Assembly: GCF_000299935.1 (NCBI RefSeq)
Contig: NZ_AMRL01000015.1
Span: 1-64,000 of the forward strand
Direction of reading: 5' to 3'
Source of the DNA: Oceanibaculum indicum P24
Lineage (GTDB): Bacteria; Pseudomonadota; Alphaproteobacteria; Oceanibaculales; Oceanibaculaceae
DNA: 64,000 nucleotides
Of this stretch, positions 18,419 to 26,737 are shown piece after piece. Numbering within the stretch: the first letter of the stretch is position 1; every line of letters begins with the position of its first letter. A program made the translations under genes and the position numbers. A model generated the notes under the pieces. The model worked only from the letters and a program-made list of their open reading frames with translations, had not been told where the DNA came from and did not search any database.

Positions 18419-19492
18419 CTATCTCCTGCCGGTCAGACGCTTCGCCATTCGGATGGCCCAGCGCAGCGGCGCCGTTACCTGCCAGCTGGTCGAGCGATGG
18501 ACAGCTTCGAGACGCTGGTTCAGGTCCTGCGCCAGGGTTTCCATGGTCTGCTGGCGCTGCTGACTCTGCTGCAGGGCGATCTCCGCCGCCTGCGCCTTGT
18601 TCCGAGCCTCGTCGATGATCAGCCGCAGCGCCGGGGCGGCACGGGCCTCGATCAGGCTGCCCGGCGCGGACGCATGGATTTCGTCACGCACCGCCGTCCC
18701 GAAATTCACCAGAAAGCCAAGGCCAACGCGCCCCTTTTCCAGATCCTCGCGCAGCAGCTGATTGCGGATCGCCGCGTCGTAACTGGCATGGCTCAGTGCG
18801 CCGCCAAGCACGCTGTTGGCGTACCCGCCCTCCGCCGCCGCCACGCGATGGTGCCAGAAGGCCAGCTTCTCCGGCAGGACCGCGATATCATGGTCGCGCA
18901 GGAAGCGCAGATTGAAGTCCCAGTCGCCCAGCACCGGCAGCTCCTCGCGGAAAGGTCCGGCGGCTTCCAGCGCCGCCCGCTGGAACAGGAACGAGATCGG
19001 CGGGAACAGGTTGCGCACCGCCATCTGCGCCAGCGGCACGGCCAGCAAGCTGGCGTTAAAATCCTCCCGGCGCTGTTCCTTGACGCTCTCGCTCTCAATG
19101 GCCTCGTGCACGAGCACGCTGTGGCAGATGGCACCGGCGACCGGCGGCTGGCTGGCCTCCAGCAGCGCCGTCATCTTTTCCAGAAAGGCCGGATCCCAGC
19201 TGTCGTCATCGTCATGGATCACGAGATAGCGGCTGGCGCTGGCGGCGATCCCCCTGTTGGAGGCCGCCTCCATCCCCAATGACTGCGGATTGTCCACCCG
19301 CACCAGCCGCCCGGCATAGCGCTCGGCATGCGGCGCCACCACCTGCTCCACCGCCGCCGGGTCACCACCATCATTCACGATGACATGCACCCAGTCGGCA
19401 TAGGTCTGGCCCAGCACGCTCTCCACCGCGCGGCGCAGCAGCAGCGGGCGGTCCTTGGTCCGCGTGATGATGGCGACAGCGGTTTCAGGCAT
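18419..19492 (-). CDS. GT2 family glycosyltransferase with C-terminal coiled coil
   Basis: A GT-A fold transferase of 357 residues from ATG at 19490-19492; a longer reading from 19534 lacks family support. AIITRTKDRPLLLRRAVESV and the VIHDDDDSWDPAFLEKM motif mark the nucleotide-sugar and metal site. After the catalytic domain a helical region (about 290-335) rich in Gln, Ala and Glu is probably a coiled coil. It ends with HRSTSWQVTAPLRW, a motif common at the C-termini of polysaccharide-locus enzymes. It leads the three-gene glycan operon and is divergent from galE. Confidence 0.8.
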   Translation of the reverse strand: MPETAVAIITRTKDRPLLLRRAVESVLGQTYADWVHVIVNDGGDPAAVEQVVAPHAERYAGRLVRVDNPQSLGMEAASNRGIAASASRYLVIHDDDDSWDPAFLEKMTALLEASQPPVAGAICHSVLVHEAIESESVKEQRREDFNASLLAVPLAQMAVRNLFPPISFLFQRAALEAAGPFREELPVLGDWDFNLRFLRDHDIAVLPEKLAFWHHRVAAAEGGYANSVLGGALSHASYDAAIRNQLLREDLEKGRVGLGFLVNFGTAVRDEIHASAPGSLIEARAAPALRLIIDEARNKAQAAEIALQQSQQRQQTMETLAQDLNQRLEAVHRSTSWQVTAPLRWAIRMAKRLTGRR

Positions 19493-19628
19493 GGGCAAAG
19501 GTTTCTTCCGGCGCGGCGAAATCGTCTGGCACACTGTTCCGGCGGCCCCTTCCCGTCAAGTCGGCAGGGGTACCGGGCTCCGTGCTGTGCTAAAGGGAAA
19601 CGCCGAAGAGAACAAGACGGGAGCCATC

Positions 19629-20627
19629 GTGGCGCACACCAAACAGCGTATCCTGATTGCCGGCGGCGCCGGCTATATCGGCAGCCAGATGGCGCTGATG
19701 CTGGCAGAGGCCGGACATGATGTCGTGGTCCTCGACAATCTCGTCAGTGGCCATGCGGATGCAGTCGCGGTCAGCGGCGCGCGGCTGGTCACCGGCGATA
19801 TCGGCGATGCGGCACTGGTCGGCTGGCTGCTGGATGAGGTGCGGCCCGATGCCGTGCTGCACTTCGCGGCCCTCATCGAAGCCGGCCAGTCTGTGCAAGA
19901 GTCGGAGCGCTATCTGGAGAATAATCACCGGCGCACGCTGGTCTTCCTCGACGCGCTGACCGCGCGCAACGTGCCGCCGCCGCTGGTGTTCTCCTCCACC
20001 GCCGCCATCTATGGCGAACCGCAGACGGTGCCGATCCCGGAAGATCATCCGGCAAAACCGATCAATCCCTATGGCCAGTCGAAGCTGCTGGTCGAGCAGG
20101 CGCTAGCAACACGGGCGGAGAGCCACGGGCTGCGCTGGGCGGCGCTGCGCTATTTCAATGCTGCCGGTGCCGATCCCGAGGCGCGGCTGGGCGAGCGCCA
20201 CGAGCCGGAGACCCATCTGATCCCGCTGGCGCTGCATACGATTTTAGGTAAGCGCGCGGAGATGCTGGTAAACGGCAAAGACTACGACACGCCGGACGGG
20301 ACCTGCATCCGCGATTATGTGCATGTGACGGACCTGTGCCGGGCGCATCTGCTGGCGCTGGAACACCTGCGCGAGGGCGGCGAATCGGGCGCCTTCAATC
20401 TGGGCGGTGGCGAAGGCCGCTCCGTGCTTGAAGTGCTGCGGACAGTGGAGCGGGTCACCGATAAGGCGCTGCCGGTCCGTCACGGTCCGCGCCGGCCGGG
20501 CGACCCGGCCCGGCTGGTCGCCGATATCGGCAAGGCAAAGCGCGTGCTTGGCTGGGAACCGGCGCTGAGCGACCTAGATACCATCGTCGAGCATGCCTGG
20601 GCGTGGGAGAAGAAGCGGCCGGGCTGA
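19629..20627 (+). CDS. galE: UDP-glucose 4-epimerase
   Basis: A 332-residue extended short-chain dehydrogenase/reductase that interconverts UDP-glucose and UDP-galactose. GGAGYIGS (12-19) binds NAD. The catalytic residues are in SST (122-124) and YGQSK (Y148, K152). I chose GTG at 19629-19631 because GGGAG lies upstream and the next residues run straight into the NAD motif; upstream ATGs would overlap the divergent GT2 gene. It would supply UDP-galactose to the neighbouring glycosyltransferases. RDYVHVTDLCRAH and the C-terminal ADIGKAKRVLGWEP are standard for GalE. Confidence 0.93.
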   Translation: MAHTKQRILIAGGAGYIGSQMALMLAEAGHDVVVLDNLVSGHADAVAVSGARLVTGDIGDAALVGWLLDEVRPDAVLHFAALIEAGQSVQESERYLENNHRRTLVFLDALTARNVPPPLVFSSTAAIYGEPQTVPIPEDHPAKPINPYGQSKLLVEQALATRAESHGLRWAALRYFNAAGADPEARLGERHEPETHLIPLALHTILGKRAEMLVNGKDYDTPDGTCIRDYVHVTDLCRAHLLALEHLREGGESGAFNLGGGEGRSVLEVLRTVERVTDKALPVRHGPRRPGDPARLVADIGKAKRVLGWEPALSDLDTIVEHAWAWEKKRPG

Positions 20628-20652
20628 CGTAAGGTCACAAGAAGCCAGCGCC

Positions 20653-22338
20653 ATGCCCGTTCTTCCCATCCTGTCCTATCTGCTGCTGGCCCTCGGCCTC
20701 TCCTGGCTGGTGGCACTGCCCTTCCGCCTGCCGACCGAATGGCCAACGCATCTGGTGGCGTTTTCGGTCGAGGCGTTGATCGTGCTGGCTGCCCTCGCCC
20801 TGGTGCCGGCACTGCAAAGCCGGCGTGTACGGCATCTTGTGGCCGCGCTGGTGGCGCTGACTGCCATGCTGGCGCTGGGCGACCTGATGATCCGGCTGGC
20901 GCTGAACCGCCCCCTGAACCTGACTCTCGACCTGCCGCTGGTCCGCGCGCTCTACGATCTGGCAACCGGTACCTTCGGCCTGTGGGGCGGACTTGCGCTG
21001 CTGGCCGGGCTGGGTCTGATCCCACTGGCGGCCTATGGGCTGACAATGCTGGCCACCCGCAGCGTGCAGCGGATGGCCCGGCATCCTGGCGTGCGCGCCG
21101 CGGCGCTGCTGCTGGCGCTGACCGGCGGCACCGCACAAATCCTGCAAGCCGAAAAGCCGGAGTATTTCGGCACCTACTGGCCGGCCTCGACCAGCGCCGG
21201 CGTGACTCTGGCGAGCCAGTGGACGCAATTCCGGACGTTGCGCACCGTCGAGCCGGCCTTCCGCGCCGCCGAGGCCGAGGACAACCTGCGCGATATTCCG
21301 CAGGGCCGGCTGCTGAGCGGGCTGAAAGGCGCGGATATCGTGCTGGCCTTCATCGAATCCTATGGCGAAAGCGCACTGACCGATCCGCTCTACACGCCAC
21401 GCATCGGTGCAAGGCTGGAGCACTTTGCCGCCACGGCGGAGACCGCCGGCCTGCATACCGCATCCGGCTGGCTGGTCTCCAGCATCACCGGCGGACAATC
21501 CTGGCTGGCGCATGCCTCCGTGCTGTCCGGCCTCACCATCGACAGCCAGCAGCGCTACGACCTTTTGACCACCGGCAGCCGCCGCACGCTGGAGCGCTAT
21601 TTCGCGAAGGCCGGCTATCGCACCGTCGCCTTTGAGCCCGCCATCACCCGGCCCTGGCCGGCCGGCGACTTCTTCGGTTTCGACGCGACGCTGTCCGCCG
21701 CCGACATGGGATACCGGGGGCCGGCCTTCGGCTGGAAGACCATGCCGGACCAGTTCACGCTGCACCGGTTCGAGCAGACAGAACGCCGCCTGCCGGCAGG
21801 GGAACGACCGCCGGTCTTCGCCAAATTCTCGCTGATCGACAGCCACGCCCCCTTCGCGCCGCTGGCGCCGCTGGTTGCGGGCTGGGAGCGGCTGGGCGAC
21901 GGCGCGCTGTTCCACGACCTGCCACCGGAGGGCGGGGAGCCGGACTCGCTCTGGCAGGATACCGGCCGCCTGCGCCAGGCCTATGCGGCATCGCTGGACC
22001 GCGCGCTGCAGGTGCTGCAATCCTATGCCGCGCGCCATGTCGATGACCGCACACTGCTGATCCTGCTGGGCGACCACCAGCCGCCGGGCATCATCGCCGG
22101 CGACACGGAGTCGCAGGCCGTGCCAATCCATGTGCTGAGCGGCGATCCCGCCCTGCTGGCCCCCTTCCTCGACTGGGGGTTCCGGCCAGGCATGACACCC
22201 GCCCCCGACCAGCCGCGGCCGCCGATGGCCGCGTTCCGCGATTTCCTGGTGCAGGGCTTCAGCCCGCAGGACGACCGGCGGATCGCCCGCAGCGGCGCGG
22301 CGGCGGTCGAACTGGACGGCGCCCGGCAATCCCATTAG
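20653..22338 (+). CDS. Membrane-anchored sulfatase-like (alkaline phosphatase superfamily) enzyme
   Basis: A 561-residue protein with four or so membrane segments in residues 1-165, then a periplasmic alkaline-phosphatase-superfamily domain. Candidate metal ligands are E235 in FIESYGE and D474/H475 in LLGDHQPPG; S283 in TGGQSWLAH is the likely nucleophile position by comparison with LTA-synthase-like and phosphoethanolamine transferases. ATG at 20653 was chosen over an upstream start because the hydrophobic segment begins right after it. It lies 25 bases after galE and may modify the surface glycan with a phosphoryl group, or be a sulfatase. The substrate is not known. Confidence 0.7.
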   Translation: MPVLPILSYLLLALGLSWLVALPFRLPTEWPTHLVAFSVEALIVLAALALVPALQSRRVRHLVAALVALTAMLALGDLMIRLALNRPLNLTLDLPLVRALYDLATGTFGLWGGLALLAGLGLIPLAAYGLTMLATRSVQRMARHPGVRAAALLLALTGGTAQILQAEKPEYFGTYWPASTSAGVTLASQWTQFRTLRTVEPAFRAAEAEDNLRDIPQGRLLSGLKGADIVLAFIESYGESALTDPLYTPRIGARLEHFAATAETAGLHTASGWLVSSITGGQSWLAHASVLSGLTIDSQQRYDLLTTGSRRTLERYFAKAGYRTVAFEPAITRPWPAGDFFGFDATLSAADMGYRGPAFGWKTMPDQFTLHRFEQTERRLPAGERPPVFAKFSLIDSHAPFAPLAPLVAGWERLGDGALFHDLPPEGGEPDSLWQDTGRLRQAYAASLDRALQVLQSYAARHVDDRTLLILLGDHQPPGIIAGDTESQAVPIHVLSGDPALLAPFLDWGFRPGMTPAPDQPRPPMAAFRDFLVQGFSPQDDRRIARSGAAAVELDGARQSH

Positions 22339-22382
22339 AAATAGCAATATTCCTGCAAACTATTGGCGTCGCCGACGACATC

Positions 22383-23534
22383 GTGTCCGCCGCAAGTGCC
22401 CTGCCTCCCCTGCCTGCCTCGCCCGCAATCCGTCCGGCGACGGCGGCGGATATCGACGGTTTGCTGGAGCTTGAAGCGCACAGTTTCGAGACCGACCGGC
22501 TGACCCGTCGGAACTTCCAGTATCTGCTGACCCGCGCCCATGCCGCCTGCCTGCTGGCGGAAGACAAACAGGGCAATCTGCTGGGCTATGTGCTGGCGCT
22601 GTTCCGGCGCGGCACCTCGCTGGCGCGGATCTATTCTCTGGCGGTGTCGGCAAAGGCACGCGGCCAGGGCATCGGTCAGGCGCTGCTGGCCGCTGCGGAA
22701 CGCGCCGCCATCGAGGAACATGCCTGGCTGATGCGGCTTGAGGTGCGGCCCGACAACCAGTCGGCGATCCGGCTGTACGAAGCCGCGGGCTACCGCCCCT
22801 TCGGGCGCTATCTCGACTATTACGAGGATCACAGCGAGGCTGTGCGCTACCAGAAGCGGCTGCGTCCCGACGTGGTGCCGCCGGAAACCCGCGTGCCCTA
22901 TTACAGCCAGACCACGGATTTCACCTGCGGGCCGGCGGCGCTGATGATGGCGATGAAGGCGCTGGACCCGGAAACCGAGCTGGGACAGCGGCTGGAAATC
23001 CAGCTCTGGCGCGAGGCGACCTCGATCTTCATGTCGTCTGGCCATGGCGGCTGCGGCCCCTATGGCATCGCGCTGGCGGCCTGGCGGCGGGGGTTCGCGG
23101 TCGATCTCTATGTCAGCGGCGAGGCGCCCTTCTTCCTGGACACGGTGCGCAGCGCGGAAAAGAAGCGCGTCATCCAGCTGGTCTCCGACGAGTTCACCGA
23201 ACAGATGGCGGAAACCGACATTGCCGTGCATAACCATGCGCTGACGCTGGACGAGATGACGGTGGCGCTGGAACAGGGCGCGCTGCCCATCGTTCTGATC
23301 AGTCTTTACCGCATGTATCGCGAAAATGTGCCGCACTGGATCGTGGTTCATGCGCAGGACGAGCGCTTCGTCTATGCCCACGATCCGCTGGTCGATCCCG
23401 ACTATCTGGATCTGATGTCCGACAAGGCCAACATGCCGATACCGAAAAGCGAGTTCGAGACAATGGCACGCTACGGCCGCAACAACCTGCGTGCCGCCAT
23501 CGTGCTGAAGCCACGGGAGCGAACAGGGTCATGA
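22383..23534 (+). CDS. GNAT acetyltransferase fused to a C39-like peptidase
   Basis: A 383-residue two-domain protein. Residues about 15-160 are a GNAT fold with the acyl-CoA loop KARGQGIGQALL (91-102) and a RimI-like LYEAAGYRPFGRY. Residues about 168-375 are a papain-like C39-family domain: Cys182 in TDFTCGPAALMMA is the likely nucleophile, His318 in PHWIVVHAQ the base and Asp334 in YAHDP a third member. The start is GTG at 22383; no good ribosome site is visible, so the exact start is uncertain. It overlaps the next gene by 4 bases (ATGA). Combined with the ATP-grasp partner it suggests making, trimming and acylating a peptide. Confidence 0.8.
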   Translation: MSAASALPPLPASPAIRPATAADIDGLLELEAHSFETDRLTRRNFQYLLTRAHAACLLAEDKQGNLLGYVLALFRRGTSLARIYSLAVSAKARGQGIGQALLAAAERAAIEEHAWLMRLEVRPDNQSAIRLYEAAGYRPFGRYLDYYEDHSEAVRYQKRLRPDVVPPETRVPYYSQTTDFTCGPAALMMAMKALDPETELGQRLEIQLWREATSIFMSSGHGGCGPYGIALAAWRRGFAVDLYVSGEAPFFLDTVRSAEKKRVIQLVSDEFTEQMAETDIAVHNHALTLDEMTVALEQGALPIVLISLYRMYRENVPHWIVVHAQDERFVYAHDPLVDPDYLDLMSDKANMPIPKSEFETMARYGRNNLRAAIVLKPRERTGS

Positions 23535-24991
23535 GCGACTGGGTCATTGTCGTTGACCGCCGGGCCGACTTCACCGGCATGGAGGAGGACCGGGCGATCC
23601 TGCGCACGCGCGAATATATCGCGCCACCGCAGAACCTGAAGCTGCAGCACCCCAAGATCATCAATTTGTCGCGCAGCTATGCCTATCTCTCCCAGGGCTA
23701 TTACTGCTCGCTGCTGGCCGAGGCGCGCAGCCACCGCGTGCTGCCCACGGTCGATACCATCCTGCAGCTGCGCCAGCGCAGCCTCTATTCCGGCGAGATC
23801 GCCGACCTGGAGGAGGAGCTGAACCGCCGGGTGAAGCGGCTGGTCAGCCCGCCCACCGAATCCTTCCGGCTGCGCATCGCCTTCGGCTATCCCTATGACA
23901 GCCGCTTCCAGGCCTTCGCCCGGCATGTGTTCGACCGCTTCCGCTGCCCGCTGCTGGAAGTCACGGTGCGGCATGGCGAATGGCTGAAGATCACCGGCAT
24001 CAGCGCGCTCGGCATCGACGATCTCGATACGGAAGAACACGTCCTGTTCAACTGGGCGCTGGACCAGTACACCCGCGCCGGCTGGCGCCAGCCGAAGACG
24101 CGCGCGCCGGCGAAATACACCATGGCAGTGCTCCATAACCCGAAGGAGGAGCTGCCGCCCTCCGACCCGGCCTCGCTGAAGAAGCTGATCCGCGTCGCCG
24201 AGGGCATGGGCGTGGATGTGGAGCTGATCGAGAAAAAGGATTATCTGCGCCTCGCCGAGTACGACGCGCTGTTCATCCGCGAGACCACGACCATCGAGAA
24301 CCATACCTACCGCTTCGCCAAGAAGGCGGAGCTGGAAGGCATGCCGGCCATCGACGACCCGACCTCCATCCTGCGCTGCACCAACAAGGTCTATCTGGCG
24401 GAGCTGCTGAAGGCCAACAAGGTGCCGACGCCGAAGACCGTGGTGGTCAACGCCATGAAGAGCCTGGAGGAACTGGAGGGCGAACTGCCCTACCCGATGG
24501 TGCTGAAGATCCCCGACGGGGCCTTCAGCCGGGGCGTGCACAAGGTCGGCGACCGGGCCGAGCTGAAGAAGATGACCCGTGAGTTGCTGGAGGAATCCGA
24601 CCTCATCCTGGCGCAGGAATTCATGCCGACCGATTATGACTGGCGGGTCGGCGTGCTGGATGGCGAACCGCTGTTCGTCTGCCAGTATCTGATGGCCAAG
24701 AAGCATTGGCAGATCGTGAAGCATAATGCCGACGGGCCGGCCACCCATGGCGGCTTCAAGAGCTTCGCCGTGGAGCAGGCGCCGCCGGAAGTGGTGGAGG
24801 TCGCGGTGAAGGCCGCGCGCCTCATCGGCAACGGGCTCTATGGCGTGGACCTGAAGCAGAACGAGCGGGGCGTCTTCGTCATCGAGATCAACGACAACCC
24901 CAACCTCGACACCGGAGTCGAGGATGCGGCACTGAAGGACGAGCTGTGGAAGCGCCTGGTGCGCTGGTTCCTGAAACGGCTGGAGGCTTAA
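23531..24991 (+). CDS. RimK-like ATP-grasp ligase with RLAN N-terminal domain
   Basis: A 486-residue carboxylate-amine ligase. Residues 1-190 match the RimK-like ATP-grasp N-terminal (RLAN) region (INLSRSYAYLSQGYYCSLLAEAR at 44-66 and GYPYDSRFQAFARHVFDRF at 119-137). The ATP-grasp module spans about 285-486, with the KIPDGAFSRGVHK phosphate loop (326-338), WRVGVLDGEPLFVCQYLM, and metal ligands in FVIEINDNPNLD (E452, N454). ATP-grasp enzymes of this kind add amino acids to peptide or protein ends through acyl phosphates. The substrate is unknown. Translation is coupled to the GNAT-C39 gene. Confidence 0.85.
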   Translation: MSDWVIVVDRRADFTGMEEDRAILRTREYIAPPQNLKLQHPKIINLSRSYAYLSQGYYCSLLAEARSHRVLPTVDTILQLRQRSLYSGEIADLEEELNRRVKRLVSPPTESFRLRIAFGYPYDSRFQAFARHVFDRFRCPLLEVTVRHGEWLKITGISALGIDDLDTEEHVLFNWALDQYTRAGWRQPKTRAPAKYTMAVLHNPKEELPPSDPASLKKLIRVAEGMGVDVELIEKKDYLRLAEYDALFIRETTTIENHTYRFAKKAELEGMPAIDDPTSILRCTNKVYLAELLKANKVPTPKTVVVNAMKSLEELEGELPYPMVLKIPDGAFSRGVHKVGDRAELKKMTRELLEESDLILAQEFMPTDYDWRVGVLDGEPLFVCQYLMAKKHWQIVKHNADGPATHGGFKSFAVEQAPPEVVEVAVKAARLIGNGLYGVDLKQNERGVFVIEINDNPNLDTGVEDAALKDELWKRLVRWFLKRLEA

Positions 24992-24998
24992 TCTTGCT

Positions 24999-25022
24999 CC
25001 CTCTCCCCTTGCGGGAGAGGGT
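24999..25022 (+). repeat. Single-arm palindrome of the CCCTCTCCCC repeat type
   Basis: The hairpin CCCTCTCCCC TTG CGGGAGAGGG lies 7 bases after the ATP-grasp stop. It matches either arm of the 144-bp element at 26140 and may end the transcript, but no T-run follows. Confidence 0.6.
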
Positions 25023-25108
25023 TAGGAAGACATCTCCACCGCCATTGATCGCGCGGACGGACGGGCGCATATAGTCGCGCAACATTATTCCCCTGACGCA
25101 ACCGGGAC

Positions 25109-26110
25109 ATGGCCATGACCGACACCGCCTCCACCGACAGCCGCGCCGCGGACATCCAGCACGCAAGGCAGGTGCTGGAGACCGAAGCGCAGGCGCTGGA
25201 GACGCTGGCGCGCCAGCTCGACGGGCCGTTCGGCGCTTCCTTCTGCCAGGCCGCCGATATCCTGTCGGGCATCAAGGGCCGGGTGATCGTCAGCGGCATG
25301 GGCAAATCCGGCCATATCGCGCGCAAGCTGGCGGCCACGCTGGCCTCGACCGGCACCACCGCCTACTACATCCATCCCGGCGAGGCGAGCCATGGCGACC
25401 TCGGCATGATCGGCACCGAGGATGCGGTGATCGCCTTCTCGAAATCCGGCGACACCTCGGAGCTGGCGGATATCCTGCATTATGCCGCGCGTTTCCGCAT
25501 TCCGCTGATCGGCGTGACCGAACGCGCCGGCAGCTCGCTGGCCGAGGCGGCGACCGTGCCGCTGGTGCTGCCAGCCTGCCCGGAGGCCTGCCCGATGGGC
25601 CTGGCCCCCACCACCTCCACCACGCTGATGCTGGCGCTGGGCGACGCGCTCGCCGTCACGCTGCTGCAGCGCAAGGGCTTCACCGCCGACGATTTCCGTG
25701 TCTTCCACCCCGGCGGCAAGCTGGGCAAGCAGCTGCTGAAGGTGAAGGCGCTGATGCGTGGGCTGGACCGGCTGCCGCTGACCGGCCCCGACGCGCCGAT
25801 GTCCGATGTGCTGCTGGGCATCAGCGCACACGGCACCGGCTGCGCCGGCGTGGTCGATGCCAAAGGCCAGCTGACCGGCATCATCACCGATGGCGATCTG
25901 CGCCGCCACATGGCCCCCAGCCTGCTGGGCGAGACGGCGGGCGCGGTGATGACCCGCGACCCCAAGACCATCCGCCCCGACGCGCTCGCCGCCGAGGCGC
26001 TGGCGATCATGAACGAGCGCCGTATCACCGGCCTGTTCGTCGTCGGCGAGGATGGCAAGCCGCAGGGCTTCGTGCATATCCACGATCTGCTGCAGGCCGG
26101 CGTGGGGTGA
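25109..26110 (+). CDS. kdsD: Arabinose-5-phosphate isomerase (KdsD/KpsF)
   Basis: A 333-residue enzyme that turns ribulose-5-phosphate into arabinose-5-phosphate, the first step to Kdo for lipopolysaccharide. The SIS domain spans about 45-190, with SGMGKSGHIARK (62-73), HPGEASHGDLGM (89-100) and SKSGDTSE. Two CBS domains follow (about 205-325), ending with NERRITGLFVVGEDGKPQG. ATG at 25109 was chosen; a second Met two codons on is possible. It stands alone between the ATP-grasp gene and a long palindrome. Confidence 0.94.
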   Translation: MAMTDTASTDSRAADIQHARQVLETEAQALETLARQLDGPFGASFCQAADILSGIKGRVIVSGMGKSGHIARKLAATLASTGTTAYYIHPGEASHGDLGMIGTEDAVIAFSKSGDTSELADILHYAARFRIPLIGVTERAGSSLAEAATVPLVLPACPEACPMGLAPTTSTTLMLALGDALAVTLLQRKGFTADDFRVFHPGGKLGKQLLKVKALMRGLDRLPLTGPDAPMSDVLLGISAHGTGCAGVVDAKGQLTGIITDGDLRRHMAPSLLGETAGAVMTRDPKTIRPDALAAEALAIMNERRITGLFVVGEDGKPQGFVHIHDLLQAGVG

Positions 26111-26139
26111 TTGGCGGAAAGTTCAGGTAGAAATTTCTT

Positions 26140-26283
26140 CCCTCTCCCCTTGCGGGAGAGGGTTGCGCAGCCTTAATCGCGAAGCGATTTAGGCGAAGCT
26201 GGGTGAGGGGTAACCGCACTGGCGGAGCCACCCCCTCACCCGGTTCGCTGGCGCTCACCACCCTCTCCCGCAAGGGGAGAGGG
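26140..26283. repeat. 144-bp palindromic intergenic element
   Basis: The outer 24-bp arms (26140-26163 and 26260-26283) are exact reverse complements, each itself a hairpin (CCCTCTCCCC TTG CGGGAGAGGG). Inner GGGTGAGGGG and CCCCCTCACCC arms also pair, so the whole could fold into one long cruciform. A small AATCGC/GCGATT hairpin lies in the left half. It sits between the convergent ends of kdsD and the S4 gene. Confidence 0.8.
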
Positions 26284-26299
26284 TTTGGGGCTTAGGTTG

Positions 26300-26325
26300 G
26301 CTTAGGGCAGCAATCTACCCTAAGC
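26300..26325. terminator. Possible stem-loop between kdsD and the S4 gene
   Basis: GCTTAGGG and CCCTAAGC form a perfect 8-bp stem with a 10-base loop, 26 bases beyond the stop of the S4 gene. No T-run follows on either strand, so termination is only a guess. Confidence 0.3.
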
Positions 26326-26350
26326 AGGGGAGAGGGTTTCCTTACCGCCC

Positions 26351-26737
26351 CTACTCGAACGGGTCGATGAGCCGGTCGGTGGCGCGGCGTTCGGCCTTGG
26401 TCGGGCGGCCGGCCCCGCGCTCGCGCGCGGCGGGGGATTGTTCCTCCGGCGGGGTTGGCGGCTTCGCTTCCGGCGGTGCAAGGTCGGCATAGAGCGTGCG
26501 CGCCTCGGTGGCCGGGCCGCGCCTTGTGCCCAGTGCCGCCACCTCGATCACCCGCACATGCGGGCCCAGCGGGAAGGTCAGCACATCGCCGACGCGCAGC
26601 ATCTGGTTCGCCTTGGCGACCGGCTTGCCGCCCAGCTTCACCTTGCCGGTCTCGCACAGCTTCGCGGCCAGGGTGCGGCTCTTGCAGAAGCGCGCAAACC
26701 ACAGCCATTTGTCGAGGCGGATGGTCTCGCCGGTCAT
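26351..26737 (-). CDS. S4-domain RNA-binding protein (HslR-like)
   Basis: A 128-residue protein with an S4 RNA-binding domain at about 6-65 (IRLDKWLWFARFCKSRTLAAKLCETGKVKLGG and the following VGDVLTFPL). The family includes Hsp15/HslR, which binds stalled 50S subunits carrying nascent chains. The C-terminal half is proline/glutamate-rich, then basic and probably unstructured. Its start overlaps the stop of the SUV3-like helicase gene by 4 bases, so the two are translated together. Confidence 0.87.
   Translation of the reverse strand: MTGETIRLDKWLWFARFCKSRTLAAKLCETGKVKLGGKPVAKANQMLRVGDVLTFPLGPHVRVIEVAALGTRRGPATEARTLYADLAPPEAKPPTPPEEQSPAARERGAGRPTKAERRATDRLIDPFE

Noticed and set aside
22335-23381. 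Minus-strand frame opposite the GNAT-C39 gene
   Set aside because: No family motif, Arg/Gln/His-biased, and it ends at a gene boundary by chance.
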